NCBI GenBank assembly: GCA_031216445.1
Contig: CM062206.1
Span: 24,271,501-24,335,500 of the forward strand
Direction of reading: 5' to 3'
DNA from: Lateolabrax maculatus
Lineage: Eukaryota > Chordata > Actinopteri > Acropomatiformes > Lateolabracidae
Length of the DNA: 64,000 nt
Positions 50,801-61,562 of the stretch are shown here, in pieces. A model generated the notes under the pieces. The model did no database searches, was not told where the DNA came from, and saw nothing but the letters and a program-made list of their open reading frames with translations. Position numbers and translations under genes: made by a program. Position 1 is the stretch's first letter; each line of letters starts with the position of its first letter.

Positions 50801-50910
50801 TTACTCGGTTTTAATTAATATGCTATTTCCATTTGCTGCTCCAAGGACCTGATCTGACCGTCAAATGTCGTATGTGCCCTTTTCTCTTTACAGAGCTGTG
50901 TCCTGTGTAA
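47869..50910 (+). CDS. Secreted lipocalin, orosomucoid / PSTBP-like, six exons
   Basis: Exons 47869-47988, 48156-48322, 48535-48602, 48793-48897, 49188-49292 and 50894-50910 join in frame (GT-AG throughout) into 193 residues. A hydrophobic signal peptide (about residues 1-22) precedes C26. The lipocalin GxW signature is GRW at 43-45, opening exon 2. Later come the pairs CPDC and CRKQAAC and a near-terminal Cys in ELCPV. N-glycosylation sequons include NCT, NMT and NNT. Size, exon count and the C-terminal TCRKQAACLQF region match fish proteins annotated as saxitoxin- and tetrodotoxin-binding protein-like, and more distantly alpha-1-acid glycoprotein: plasma carriers of small hydrophobic ligands. 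Ligand and toxin binding cannot be inferred from sequence alone. Intron 5 carries a family C repeat and an LTR-like insertion. A decayed paralogue lies 1 kb downstream. Confidence 0.85.
49384..49575 (-). repeat. Dispersed repeat, family C, copy 3 (inverted)
   Basis: Read on the minus strand, it has the AGACTGAAAGCAGGGGGAAA block and TAGCATGGCTCTGTC in the reverse orientation of the copy at 8,105. It continues to 'gacatgagagtggtggtct' (plus strand). It sits in intron 5 of the lipocalin gene. Confidence 0.6.
49820..50420 (-). mobile_element. LTR-like sequence (probable solo LTR), minus orientation
   Basis: On the minus strand there is a TATA box (TATATAAAGAG at 50,002-49,991). About 80 nt downstream is AATAAA (49,918-49,913), and about 95 nt later the sequence ends ...TTAACA at 49,820, which matches the TG...CA rule. 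This TATA / short R / AATAAA / U5 order is that of a retroviral-type LTR. No gag, pol or env sequence lies next to it, so it would be a solo LTR in lipocalin intron 5. The U3 boundary (near 50,420) is a guess and no target-site duplication was confirmed. Confidence 0.4.
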
Positions 50911-51047
50911 AAGAGAACAAGTCTGACTCTTCAAGACAGGAGACCATCCACTAACAGAACGCTAAATTTGGGCTGCAACTATTAGTGTCATTATTTGTCT
51001 GGTGATTTCACTTTATTGTATTAATTTACAGTATCTGTCATTTTCAA

Positions 51048-51053
51048 AATAAA
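51048..51053 (+). terminator. Polyadenylation signal of the lipocalin gene
   Basis: AATAAA lies 138 nt downstream of the stop codon, followed by a GT/T-rich stretch. The 3' UTR also contains 'gggctgcaactatt' at about 50,970, the end of an hAT-like MITE. Confidence 0.7.
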
Positions 51054-51893
51054 GACAAAGTACTCTTCTGTTATGTCTCTTATGTTTTCGCTTATTTAAA
51101 TGAGGAAATTCTTAAAAGTAACTTTTCCCAAAAAACACACACCTATACCCCTGAAATAAGGACAATGATCAGAGTCACAGGTCCTGACTGGTGTTTCACA
51201 GATCTGCTCCAGCAGTCATTGACTTTTACAAGTCAAACAAACCAACTGAACCATTTGATAGTTGCTGTCAACAGGCCTCTGAAATTAATTAAAGACAACA
51301 TTTGTTTTGCTTACAAAATATTCACTGAGCACTTTCATGTCCAGTTTTGTGGATTTCCCCACTTTCGGATTAGCTGAAGACGGAGAGAGGGAGGAAGGAA
51401 ACAAGAACAGAGAGGCGGGACGTATATAAGAAAAGACACAAATAGTGACAAAAGAAAGGAGGGCAACGGGAAAGGAAGAAAGGAAGAAAGGAAGAAAGCA
51501 TGCTTATGTGAATGCTGATTTTACTACATGTGGATCAGTGATGTAACTAGATAAATGTGGTACATTATTATGTTGGACATACACTCCCACACACCAGAGA
51601 TGAGGCAAAACTGCCTTGATCCAACTCATTAGAACCAATAAATGTTGAGGTCTTTATACACACGGTTGGTCAACTCTACCAAATTGAGTAATTGATCAGT
51701 TAAAATTATATCTATCAACGGTTTGGTACTCTTATTGATCTAACCTTGAGACACGTGCACACACACACACACACACACACAGAATCATATAACTGTGGGG
51801 CGATATGATCGGCTGCATCAGACAGTGATCCCTCCTCTCCAGCTCGCAGGTCAGTTGGATCTCAGGGTGCTGCTCCTTCTTCAGGCCCCCGCC
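51054..51893. other. Spacer between the two lipocalin copies
   Basis: Non-coding. It contains a GGAAGAAA purine repeat near 51,470-51,500 and a (CA)n tract at 51,757-51,781, about 110 bp upstream of the second copy's start codon. Confidence 0.5.
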
Positions 51894-54235
51894 ATGTATT
51901 TACCACCCAAGGTGTTTGCTGTGGCTCTGCTGCTGGGCCTGACCACAGCCGCTCCGACTCCTGAGGACTGTGTCCAGCTGAACAAAACCCTCTCAGCTGA
52001 GGAGCTGCACATGGTACATTGTTTTCCATATGTCTTTTTTTCATGCACTACATAGATTTTGTATTCATGTGGCTCTGAACGGATTGTCTGTTTAAGAAAG
52101 TTATATGAATATACTGCAGTCTACTGTGACAGTAAACGCGCCAGCAGGTCGATAATTACTTTCTTGTTTTAACCTTTTTGTGATTATGGAGCCACTTTGT
52201 GCAACATTCAGAAAACAAGTCAGGTTTCATAACTCTCCAAACAAAATTCAGCTAAACCCCTCAGTTGAGGTTTTTAAATGGAGGAGTTAGACTGATGTCT
52301 GTGAAACTGATGCAGCAATCTGCTCAGTGAAGCCCAAACATCCAAGCGGAGTTGAAAAACCATTGAAAAGCTTAAGGAAGCGGCTGCTTCATCAATGCCA
52401 GAGAAGTTAACCAGACACATATTTACCAAACCAACCCCCCCCCAAAAGAAAACCCACCATCTCCTCTACAACTGTTTGCACATTGCCTTTTAATCATTAA
52501 TACGTTCATACTCAAGTGAGTCACATTCACCTTTAGGAGTTGTCATAGCTGTCAAATCTACAACCAGCACACAGGAAGGCTGCTTGAAGTCGACAAAGCA
52601 GGAAAAGATGCATGTGATGGAAGTGGATCCTGCATGAGGCCTACGTTCTGAACAGCCATGACTACTTCAGCCAGACAATGAAAAATGTCAACAGCTCCCA
52701 CAGTGAACTTATCTCTTCAGAGAGCAACCGGACAGTCATTTTCAAACAAAGAAACATGGTGTAAGTGCTGGTAGATAACCATCTGCTGTGTGCAATGTTC
52801 ATATGAATAAACAACAGAAACTCAGACTCCAAGAAAAGAAAATCTGGAAAAGGAGATCATAGTATATTCACTGTAGTTGGAAACACAATCCAATACGCAG
52901 ATACCAGTAAGTCATTCAGATATCAAGTAAGTCATGAAGTTACCATGTTTGATTCTTTTATTTTTACAAGGACCAAAGTATTTAGGCTAGTGCTACCTGA
53001 TGCCAGATATCCATGGATACAGATACAGAGGAACAGCGTATAATCCTACGGTGGAGGTTAAATAAAAGTGAATAGTGCGACACAGCTAACAAGCTACAAT
53101 AGCTTGGTCACCATTTGCAGGTCAAAGTTCATCAAAAATGAATTTCATGTGAAAGATAAGCACAGCTTCACTTTGCCCCCGTTAGTGAAACCACTAATTG
53201 TGAATTTGGTATGTTCATTTCACCATGTTCACTGCTGGTGTGACCAGGCCTTAATGCTCTATGTGCTGTTCCAGGAACTATTCTGCTGTCCCGCTGACAA
53301 GCTTCCAACTCCGTAGATACCGTTATTTTCCAAAATGGCGTACAAACTCCACAGTTGGGTTTTGCAGACTGCATAGGCTCCTGGTTATAATGACTGTAGT
53401 GATATTGGAATACGCTAACTGCCTCCATGCAGTGCACAGGTTTATTTCTCTCTCTGCTGCTGTCTGTTTGCTTCTCCTCAGCGGGTAATTTCACGCCCGA
53501 GGCTGACTTCCTGAAGACCTGTGAAGACTGATGTCTGATGATGCACTACATCACTTTTAAAAGGGATGGACAAAATCCCTTTTAAAAGGGATTTTGTCCA
53601 TCCCTTTTTTTTTTTTTTACTTTTCTATAGTAAGAAGCACTCCATCAACCTTTCTTTGTTTCTTTCTCTGTGTTAAATCTCAATAACCCAGTGACGGAGG
53701 AACTGAAAGGTTAGCTGATATAGCCTGGGAATAGCTAAGGCTGAAATTATATAAATCAAAAGAAAAAGTCAGTGCAGCTTTAAAGTAACCTGTAGTATCA
53801 CATTACAAGTATGCTTGGTGATTTACTTTTCTTTTCTTGGCCCATGTATGTGCTTGGTGTATTTTTTTCCGATTTTGGTTCATACTTGATCATAGAAATA
53901 ATGAAATCACATAAAGATGATATCCTTTTAACTTTAATCTTTTTCAGAAAAGACAGAGGTGCTGCCACAGACAGAGCAGGAGGAAGCCAGGGAACAGGCC
54001 AAGTGTCTGGGCTTCCTGCAGCCTCCACTGTTCATCTATAACCAAGCACGTTTGTGTACAACTGCTCATAGTACTGAACACTGAGTTCAAACCAATGATA
54101 AGCCTTGGGGGATATATGGGTTGATGGATTCTTTTGAGTGCTTTACTATTCATCAATAGTCATCCTTCTACTATCTTTCCTGCAGAGCTGTGCACTGAGC
54201 AGTGTGATACCATCAAGGCCAAAGAACCAGAATAA
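51894..54235 (+). pseudogene. Decayed tandem paralogue of the orosomucoid/PSTBP-like lipocalin
   Basis: Exon 1 (51894-52013) is intact: a 40-residue signal-peptide exon ending ELHM, exactly as long as that of the neighbour. The exon 2 relic (about 52618-52760) keeps WKWILHEAYVLN and FKQRNM with a good GTAAGT donor. The usual in-frame acceptor position instead holds TGA at 52,615-52,617, so only a weak acceptor at 52,622-52,623 would keep the frame. Exon 3 (52818-52906) keeps the expected phase, but the intron before it would be only 57 nt. Exon 4 (from 53482) has FLKTCED followed by an in-frame TGA at 53529-53531, then CLMMHY, and is cut off by a palindrome. Exon 5 (53948-54046) is readable but its donor is CA instead of GT. 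Exon 6 (54186-54235) is intact, ending KAKEPE. The combined lesions indicate a pseudogene. Confidence 0.75.
53559..53608. repeat. Perfect 50-bp palindrome
   Basis: The 25-base arm 53,559-53,583 is the exact reverse complement of 53,584-53,608, with no spacer. It starts AAAAGGGATGGACAAAATCC and is followed by a T run. It lies directly after the readable part of pseudogene exon 4. Confidence 0.97.
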
Positions 54236-55880
54236 CAACAGTCTTTAAGATGCATGGTCATTATAAAATGCACATGATGTGGATGAATGTGTGGCTATTA
54301 ATACACAGAACATGTAGTCTTAAACAACATGATTAAAACTACATTATGAAACCAAGGTAACTAGATTGAACTAATTCTCTCATTTAACCAACAAATTATG
54401 TTGTTGTATTCTAACCTGCTTTTCACCTTGCAGGGAGTTATAATGCTGCGTTCCAGACACAGTCTGAAGTCTCCAGTTGAAATCATGGATGTATAAAGAG
54501 AAACAAGTTCAGACCAGGACCAGACCAGGACCAGACCAGAGACCAGCAAATGAGCCAGCATGCACTGTGACCCCTTTCATCTCAACAGGTAGGTCTGTAT
54601 GTACTGTGTCTGATCCTGATATTGACACTGATCAATAGTTCTGCTGACATCAGCTCAAGTTATTCTGTGTCACTCCTCCTCGTCTATTACTGTCTTTCAG
54701 AGGGAGGAGAGGACAAGTGGAGACACAGGGGGTGTCTCCACTCGTCTTCTTGTAAGTTCTTTAGTCAGAATCTCTGTCTTCATCAACACTTCGTCTTCTT
54801 CTGTCGTTGCTGAAGTTAAGAGCTGTTATTTCTCCTCATCTGTTCTTCGTCTTTAGAGAGAGGAGAGGAAGTGACATGAGGAGGGAAGAAGAAAAGGGAC
54901 AAGACAAGAGAAGAAGAAAAAAGCCAGCAAAGTGTCCCGGCTGTCAGCTTAGACATGTTTTACGTGTTCTGTCACCCTCACAGAGTTCTTTAAAGCTCTT
55001 TGTGGACATTTCATGTTGATGACAACATTTAATCTGTTTCTCCTCATCAAGAATCCAGTGAAAAACCCAAATCAAATTAAAATCAATTCTAATGGTGAAC
55101 ATCCTTTATATTTGTGTTCAGTAAACTACTTTTCACATCAAGTCACAGTGTGTGTTTGTATTGATACTCAGCCAATCTGGAGGAAACTGATCACATCTGG
55201 ACATTTGAACCACAGTGTGTTTGTTATGATCCATTACCCAACATCACTGAACCAGCATGAAATAGATTTCTTCATTCCAGATCTTTTATTATTTTGATTA
55301 TTATTATTGTTTGCATGAACCAACAGTTTTGTTCACGGCCTTGTTTTGTTCACTGTTGAACTGAAATCAGCCAGTCAGGTGGTTTGACACTTATTTACTG
55401 TTCCCAAATGTAGTGTAAGGGAAATCCTTCTGATAATGATTTGTTGTCCCATGAATTCATATTTTTCTATGACTTTAATATGATTAGATGTTTGATATTC
55501 ATCCACCATGATATCACAAAGTACAGGTTGACAAGAAAACTTGTCCACATTTTAACTGATATTTGCCTGCCTGTGAGACTAGAAACTCCACAACATAATG
55601 TCATTTGTTTTCAACACTACAGGAGGGTTAGCGATGGTAAAGATGTGAGTTGTATAAATCAGAGTAAAACTTTAAATGTATCTGTATCTGTTCCTCTACT
55701 GAAATTTTACAAACAGCTGGGCAAAGCAGCTGTCTGTTTGACCTACAGCGCCCCCACCTGGAGGAGAGGAGCAATGAACATCAATCCCAGCAGGCACTGC
55801 AGCACCACAGATACAGATCTAACAGCAGGAAGATATTCACAAATACAGAACATCAGGCTGCAAACATTTTACCAGGGGTC
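54236..55880. other. Intergenic, no gene seen
   Basis: It contains a short GACCAGGACCA minisatellite at 54,511-54,545 and purine-rich blocks (AGGAGAGGA) at 54,700-54,920. The 151-codon plus frame at 55,441-55,896 is AT-rich and resembles no family; I regard it as chance or repeat-derived. Confidence 0.4.
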
Positions 55881-56012
55881 AGTGGACTGGTTATAGTGGG
55901 ACAGAGACAGAGTGGACTGGTTATAGTGGGACAGAGACTGAGTGGACTGGTTATAGTGGGACAGAGACTGAGTGGACTGGTTATAGTGGGACAGAGACTG
56001 AGTGGACTGGTT
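55881..56012 (+). repeat. 30-bp tandem minisatellite, 4.4 copies
   Basis: The unit AGTGGACTGGTTATAGTGGG plus ACAGAGACTG is repeated four times with a partial fifth. The first unit differs by one base (ACAG instead of ACTG). Confidence 0.95.
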
Positions 56013-57143
56013 AAGTGTGATGAAGATATACCAACACTTGAGTACGGCTGAGGGAAAAACAACTGACACAAGCATGTAAACACTTTGGTATCTACAAGCC
56101 AACTAATACAAATATATAAATCAGTCATTAGTTTTCCACTCCAACAGGTCCAGTGTGATGACTGATGGTTCCTGTCCAGTGTCTGTCAACAAACAGCACA
56201 CAGCATGAAAAGGCCAAGAAAGAAACTGGGAATGTCCCTACTGCAAATATAGTGTTTCTTTGAAATGTGCTTCATGTTGTAGAGACAAAAAAGTTGTTAC
56301 TTTAAACTGTGAAGTAGAACTGCAGCTGTAGTAGAAGGGGGTCCTGTGTGGCCTGTGCACTAAACATTTCTGGTACCGACTTTGAGTCACTGTGTTCACA
56401 TTACATGGAAGCTACTGAACAAATGCCTCTTTTTTTTCAGAATGTTAAATGTATGTAAAACAAATTAATTCACCTACACATTAGGAATCGAAATACGTGT
56501 GCTTTATGAGACCAAGTTTGTATATTTTTTTAATCATAAATTTCACTAATAGTGGCACGTCAGCATGAAAGTATTCAACGTGCTTTATTCACACGAAATG
56601 TGTCAGCGAGGGCGGCGCTTTCTACCGTCGTCTGAATTCCGAGCTGAAGATTAGCCAGTGAACTACTCACCTGAGAGGTGGTGCGGACGGTTTTAAAGCA
56701 GTTTACCAGATGTGAACAGTGAACAGTATTGTGTGTTGTGGTCTGCAGAGTGAACGCTCTTCACCACCTGACAGTGGCGGTAAACCCTCTTTTATACAGT
56801 CTAGGGGCTAAACCTTTGCTTTTAACGAAGCTCGAATTTACATTCTTTCCCACGGGACAGCGAATGCTACATACACTGTATCTCGCGAGAAAAGACTTCC
56901 TTGGACAACACTGTACGTGGCTTCAGGGCTGAGGACTGGGAGTGTTTACTGGGATGCACTGGTTCGAGATAAAGACACTGTGTGTGTATCGACTCCACCT
57001 GACCGTCCTCTACATGTAAATGTATTTTTCTGGACGTCCGTGAGTCTTTGAGCTGTTCTCGCGGCGGCAGGGACGTGATCCTGACTCGTGCGGGAGCCGC
57101 TGCTCTCTCTGCAGATCCGGGTCGTCCAGCCTGTCGCTCTGAT
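56013..57143 (+). promoter_or_regulatory. rab33b upstream region and 5' UTR
   Basis: From about 56,590 the sequence becomes CpG-rich, rising into exon 1 of rab33b with no TATA box near the start, as in a CpG-island promoter. Long minus-strand open frames across 56,867-57,395 are shadows of this GC-rich stretch. Confidence 0.5.
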
Positions 57144-59071
57144 ATGGCCGAGATCGGGTCGTCGGTTGAATTCTCCGGCTCTCTGACGAGCTCGACTCTT
57201 CCGCCGCCGAGGACCCGCATCTTCAAGATCATCGTGATCGGGGACTCGGGGGTCGGGAAGACCTGCCTCACCTACCGCTTCTGTGCGGGCAGGTTCCCCG
57301 AGAAGACCGAGGCCACGATCGGGGTGGACTTCAGGGAGAGGCTGGTCGAGATTGACGGCGAGAAAATCAAGGTGTGCACCGCAGACACGGGTCACTCATA
57401 AAAACCCTGTGTAAATACGACACGGACGAGATGCAGATCCGGGTCCATCAGAGTCACGCAAAACTCCAGTCCACTGTAGGGGAGAGCGGGGACAGGTGTG
57501 ACGGTTTACTGTAAGATCAACATAATAAAAAACAAACTTAAATACAAGGTTAAATGTGTAGGTTATAGTGCGGGGTGTGTCTGTCAACAGTCTGAGGGCC
57601 ACTGAGCTGCTCCCCTGCAGCAGATGAGGGGTTAAGTGCCTTGCTCAAGGGCCATGTCAGTGGAACTCAGTGAGGGAGGGACAAGTGCTGCTCATTCTCT
57701 CTCCAGGCCACTTTTTTCCTTCTGGTCCAATCAGTAGTGGACCTTATGTACAAAGCAAAGAAAAAGCAGTATTAGCAAATTAGCCCACATTTAAACAGGT
57801 ATTCTGTCGATTTAGTATTGTCCACAAAGTTGGGAGGCTTGCAAGAGACACATTCAAAAAAGTAAAAAATAGTTCAAAGCAGCAAAGCCTGAGATATCCT
57901 GACTTTTAGTCCCTAGTATGAGTCAAGTTCCAAAAACCCACGATCCTACAATACCCATATTGTAACTCATTGGTATCTTTAATTAGACTTGGCTGCCGAG
58001 TAGTAAGGCAGGCTTTCAGCTAACCTATCAGTCCAATCTGACACAACCGATGTGATGACATCATCAAGGTTCGTTTCTCAAAAAAAACAGAACAAAAACA
58101 TTTTCACATGCTAAGTAGTAATCACCACAGTGAGTAAAATGAATCTGCTGGCTAAACTGGTTGTGAAGTCTAATCTAGAACAACATTCAGTGAAGATCCT
58201 CCAAAAACTCTCTCTAAAACTATTCCTAGGTTCAATTTCAGGAATGTGTTACAGATCAAAAACTGATTAACAAGTGTGGAATGTTATTTAAATTTCCACA
58301 TTTTTGAATGGAGTTTGATGTGAGATTTTCTTTGTTATTGTATAATTTTTTTTTGATTGTTAACAAATCCCATGTAATAAATAGAAACCAACAATGTGTT
58401 TTCACCCAGTGCAGCAGTGTGGCTCATTCATGTGTTTTAAATAGTGTTTGATCAACAGTGGAGCTCTGCAGCACAGAGGAATACGATATATCAGGCTTTG
58501 AACTGTTAGTTTGGGTCTTTTGAAGGGATTCTATCAATTTCCACTGATTTCCACGCTGTCCCCCTCACAGATCCAGCTGTGGGACACTGCAGGTCAGGAG
58601 CGCTTCAGGAAGTCCATGGTTCAGCACTACTACCGCAACGTGCACGCTGTCGTCTTCGTCTACGACGTTACCAATGCCGCCAGCTTCCGCAGCCTCCCAG
58701 CCTGGATCGAGGAGTGCAAGCAGCACGCGCTGGGCACAGAGGTACCCCGGATCCTAGTGGGAAACAAGTGCGACCTCCAAGACTCCATCCAAGTGGGCAC
58801 AGACGTGGCGCAGCAGTTCGCTGATGCCCACTCCATGCCCGTGTTTGAGACGTCCGCAAAGAACCCAAACGGCCAGGGTGACGGAAACTATGGCGGAGGA
58901 AACAGTGACCACGTTGAGGCCATTTTTATGACGGTGGCCCACAAGCTGAAGTCTCAGAAGCCTCTGATATTGAGCCAGCCGCCCGAGGGATCAGGGGGTA
59001 CCATCAACCTGAGCAGGAGGAGGGATGATGGGGCGGACGGGGCCAGGGGCTGGGGCTGCAGCAGCTGCTGA
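57144..59071 (+). CDS. rab33b: Small GTPase Rab33B, two exons
   Basis: Exon 1 (57144-57371, 76 codons) and exon 2 (58571-59071) join at IK/IQLWD into 242 residues (human RAB33B is 229). Rab33B is a Golgi Rab acting in retrograde Golgi-to-ER transport and in autophagosome formation through Atg16L1. G-box motifs are all present: P-loop GDSGVGKT (33-40), switch I Thr in ATIGVDF (57-63), WDTAGQE (80-86), NKCD (141-144) and ETSAK (169-173). The FRKSMVQHYYRNVHAVVFVY segment is diagnostic of Rab33. Two oddities: a Gly-rich insertion after SAKNPN (about residues 177-187), and a terminus reading GCSSC instead of the Cys-x-Cys usual for Rab33B. The start ATG gives a 25-residue leader before RIFKIIVIGD, as in the family. 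Confidence 0.95.
57795..58085 (+). repeat. Dispersed repeat, family F, copy 1, in the rab33b intron
   Basis: It has 'tttagtattgtccacaaagt', 'gaggcttgcaagagacacat', 'gagatatcctgacttttagt' and, at the right end, 'gatgtgatgacatcatcaag'. A second copy lies at 63,425-63,960. Confidence 0.65.
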
Positions 59072-60899
59072 GGGAGACAACTTCAGCCTGAGGCTGCACA
59101 AAACCCAAGAGATTGAAGGTGGAAGGGGCTGAGGAAAGAGTGGAGGTCTAGAAAGAAAGAATGGATCTTGCAAAAAGGCTTCATAATCAGCACAACACAT
59201 AGTTGAATGTCAAAGTGGAGACATTTTTTCCAATGCTTGTGCTTAACTTTGTATATGACTTTAAATGCTTTTGGGGTAGTATTTATAGTATGATTGTTGT
59301 TTTTGGAATGCCAAAATGTATCCTTGGTTCATGGAAACGATCCTGAACAAGGGGCCAAAAATCTGATATTATGTCTCCTCCTTTGTTAATAATTTAAGTC
59401 CCTGAAGTTTCAATTTCCTTATCTTCATGGCTTCTGTTGCAACAGAAAACATGGAGACACAGTGGCATTAATGAAAAAGGGCCATAGAAACGTATTTCAT
59501 AGAAACTGCTCTACCACGACCTGGTGGGAGAGCAGAATTTAATTTCTTCATGCAGATTCTAGGGGGAGGACATAATAACACTACACTTTATAACAGATTA
59601 CAATAATGATACTGAACAGGGGGTTGGAGTCGATTTGGATTTAATTAAACTTGTTTCATTAAAGGTGTCCTGTGGAGTTGTAAACAAGCACAGTTGTGTT
59701 TACAGTCAGTGTTTCTCACAAAAACACATTATGTGTATTTTGAATGCATGTCTTTCCTTAAAAAACAGTTGCTTAAACAATATTTTAAATATTTTAAAAA
59801 CCTGCATTGTTAATATTCATGTTTTTGCTAGCTAGAAGTCTTCCCTGCCTTTGATATCAATCAGTAGAAAAGTGTTGACAGACACTTGTAGCTGCTACTA
59901 GTGGTCAAAAACTCCACGGGCTACCTTTAAGTTGCGTTGCTTTGAATCCAAAGATTGAAAATCTGGAGTCTTTAAAAGAGATTGTTTTACATTGCATCTT
60001 GAGGAAAGTAATTTCATATTAATGTTCTGTTTCATGGATCACTGAAATCCTGCAGTTGATTGAAACATAATCTTGATTGAAAAACAGTGTGAAATGCCCT
60101 GTAAGTAACCACATCCACCTTTTTCATACTTACTTACCTATAATCACAAGGGAACACTCAGTTACTCTGTTTAGATATTTACTCTAATCGTAAGTGCAGT
60201 TGGAAGCTTCTTCTAGGCTTGGGACTAGTCAAGGCTTGTCCAGAAGGGCTGAGTGAGTTAAAGACAGTCAGAGAATGGTCGGATTGGTGGCCCCAGGGCA
60301 AAAATTAGCTGAGGGGCCCCTTCTAAACCCCCTTTCCTCCCAATCCCTGTGACTTGTATTATTATGCTGGTGTATTACTATTGCTCATGGTCTTTAAACT
60401 ACATTTTGAAGCAGCTTAAAGCCCTAATGTCAGGGGACATTGTCCTTCAGTGCTTCAAATTTCCAAGCGAACAGAACTGCCTCCAAGTGGCCGGAACAAT
60501 CAGGTATCACAGGTTCAGATGAAGACAGCGCCTTTCTTTAGCTCAATCAGTTAGCACGCAGCACCAGAGCTGACCCTCTGCACACACGAACCTGTTGTTT
60601 CTTCTTGCACTCAGTGATGTGGGGGACCGGGAGCTGTCTTGACGATAAAGGATGCAAAGGGAACCTTGTAAGGAATCTGGAAATGGAATTTATGGAAAAT
60701 TGTCAGCTGTATTTGCCTGCTCCCTCTTCTGTACATGACAGGCTGCTGTGTAGGCTAGCCAGTGAATCAAACACACATACCTCTCATAGTTTCTGTACCA
60801 ACTACCTATCCTGTATGTAAGATTGTGATACAATATTCAGCTTGTCTCGTAAACACCGCCGTATGGTAAAAGCTGGCATCGCTTCATTCTTCGTAAGGC
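59072..60899 (+). other. Probable rab33b 3' UTR and downstream sequence
   Basis: No exon is seen. If the AATAAA at 61,473 is the first used signal, the 3' UTR would be about 2.4 kb. AT-rich repeats occupy parts of it. Confidence 0.4.
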
Positions 60900-61259
60900 A
60901 TGGTGCGCCGTAGGCTGGAGTCTGTATCATGTTGGTTTGCAGCTTTGTGTCTTTGGATGTTTGTTGTGGCCACAGCTGGTCCTGTGGCTCCTCTGCCGGG
61001 CCCCCTGGTTATGCCGCACATTAATGTCTTCTTGAAGGATACGGACTATCAATCACACCAAAAGGCCTTCTCTCAGGACTCACTGTTCAGAGGCTGCGCA
61101 CACAGACGGGCTGCGCCAGCTGCATCCCTGTGGCTCGCCAGCAACGTGACGACAGTGGAAGACATCATGTGGGGGTTTTATTGTTTTAGATTTTGGTTGC
61201 TGCTCTCTTCTGCTTTCAAGTGTCCTTTGTTTTTGATAAACGCCCCCCCATCCGCCTAA
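60900..61259 (+). CDS. Unsupported open frame with signal-peptide-like N-terminus
   Basis: A 119-codon plus-strand frame begins MVRRRLESVSCWFAALCLWM and passes through FVVATAGPVAPLPG. This looks like a basic n-region followed by a hydrophobic core and a possible cleavage site. The rest has no domain I recognise and ends in a hydrophobic stretch. It lies where a long rab33b 3' UTR might be, so it is more likely a chance frame than a gene. Confidence 0.12.
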   Translation: MVRRRLESVSCWFAALCLWMFVVATAGPVAPLPGPLVMPHINVFLKDTDYQSHQKAFSQDSLFRGCAHRRAAPAASLWLASNVTTVEDIMWGFYCFRFWLLLSSAFKCPLFLINAPPSA

Positions 61260-61472
61260 ACACCGGGTCCTATTATAATTTACTTTGCCTTACTTTTCTT
61301 CACTACAGCCATGAACAACAGAGAATGCTACTGTATCTCACTGCAAATACCCAGAAAGAAAAAAAATCTCAATCACAGAGTCGTATTTATTCACAACGTG
61401 ACTAATGAATGAACGTGAAAGAGAAAAAGGGAGAAAAAAGAGACGCAACGGTTTTGTCATGTGTAACCTTGC

Positions 61473-61478
61473 AATAAA
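61473..61478 (+). terminator. Candidate polyadenylation signal, plus strand
   Basis: AATAAA followed within 30 nt by a GT-containing stretch (AAATGTGGAG). It could end a rab33b transcript. Confidence 0.4.
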
Positions 61479-61552
61479 ACTCCTTGAACATTTCAAATGT
61501 GGAGTCATCTCTTATGGAAGTCACAGAAATAGCGCAAACAGCTCAGTCAGGT

Positions 61553-61562
61553 TTTATTTATT
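61553..61562 (-). terminator. Candidate polyadenylation signals, minus strand
   Basis: Overlapping AATAAATAAA on the minus strand, about 370 nt downstream of the stop codon of the membrane-protein gene. It lies only about 75 bp from the plus-strand signal. Confidence 0.5.

Noticed and set aside
53529..53531. In-frame TGA next to cysteine in the second lipocalin copy, possible selenocysteine
   Set aside because: Lipocalins are not known selenoproteins, the intact neighbour has no codon at this place, I saw no SECIS-like structure, and other lesions already mark the copy as dead.
56867..57395. Long minus-strand open frames across the rab33b promoter and exon 1
   Set aside because: They are antisense shadows of a GC-rich first exon. 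The plus strand encodes a clear Rab protein there.
57372..57401. Read-through of rab33b exon 1 to a stop at 57,401, considered as a one-exon protein
   Set aside because: Exon 2 at 58,571 continues exactly at the expected residue and phase with a good acceptor, so the stop is intronic.
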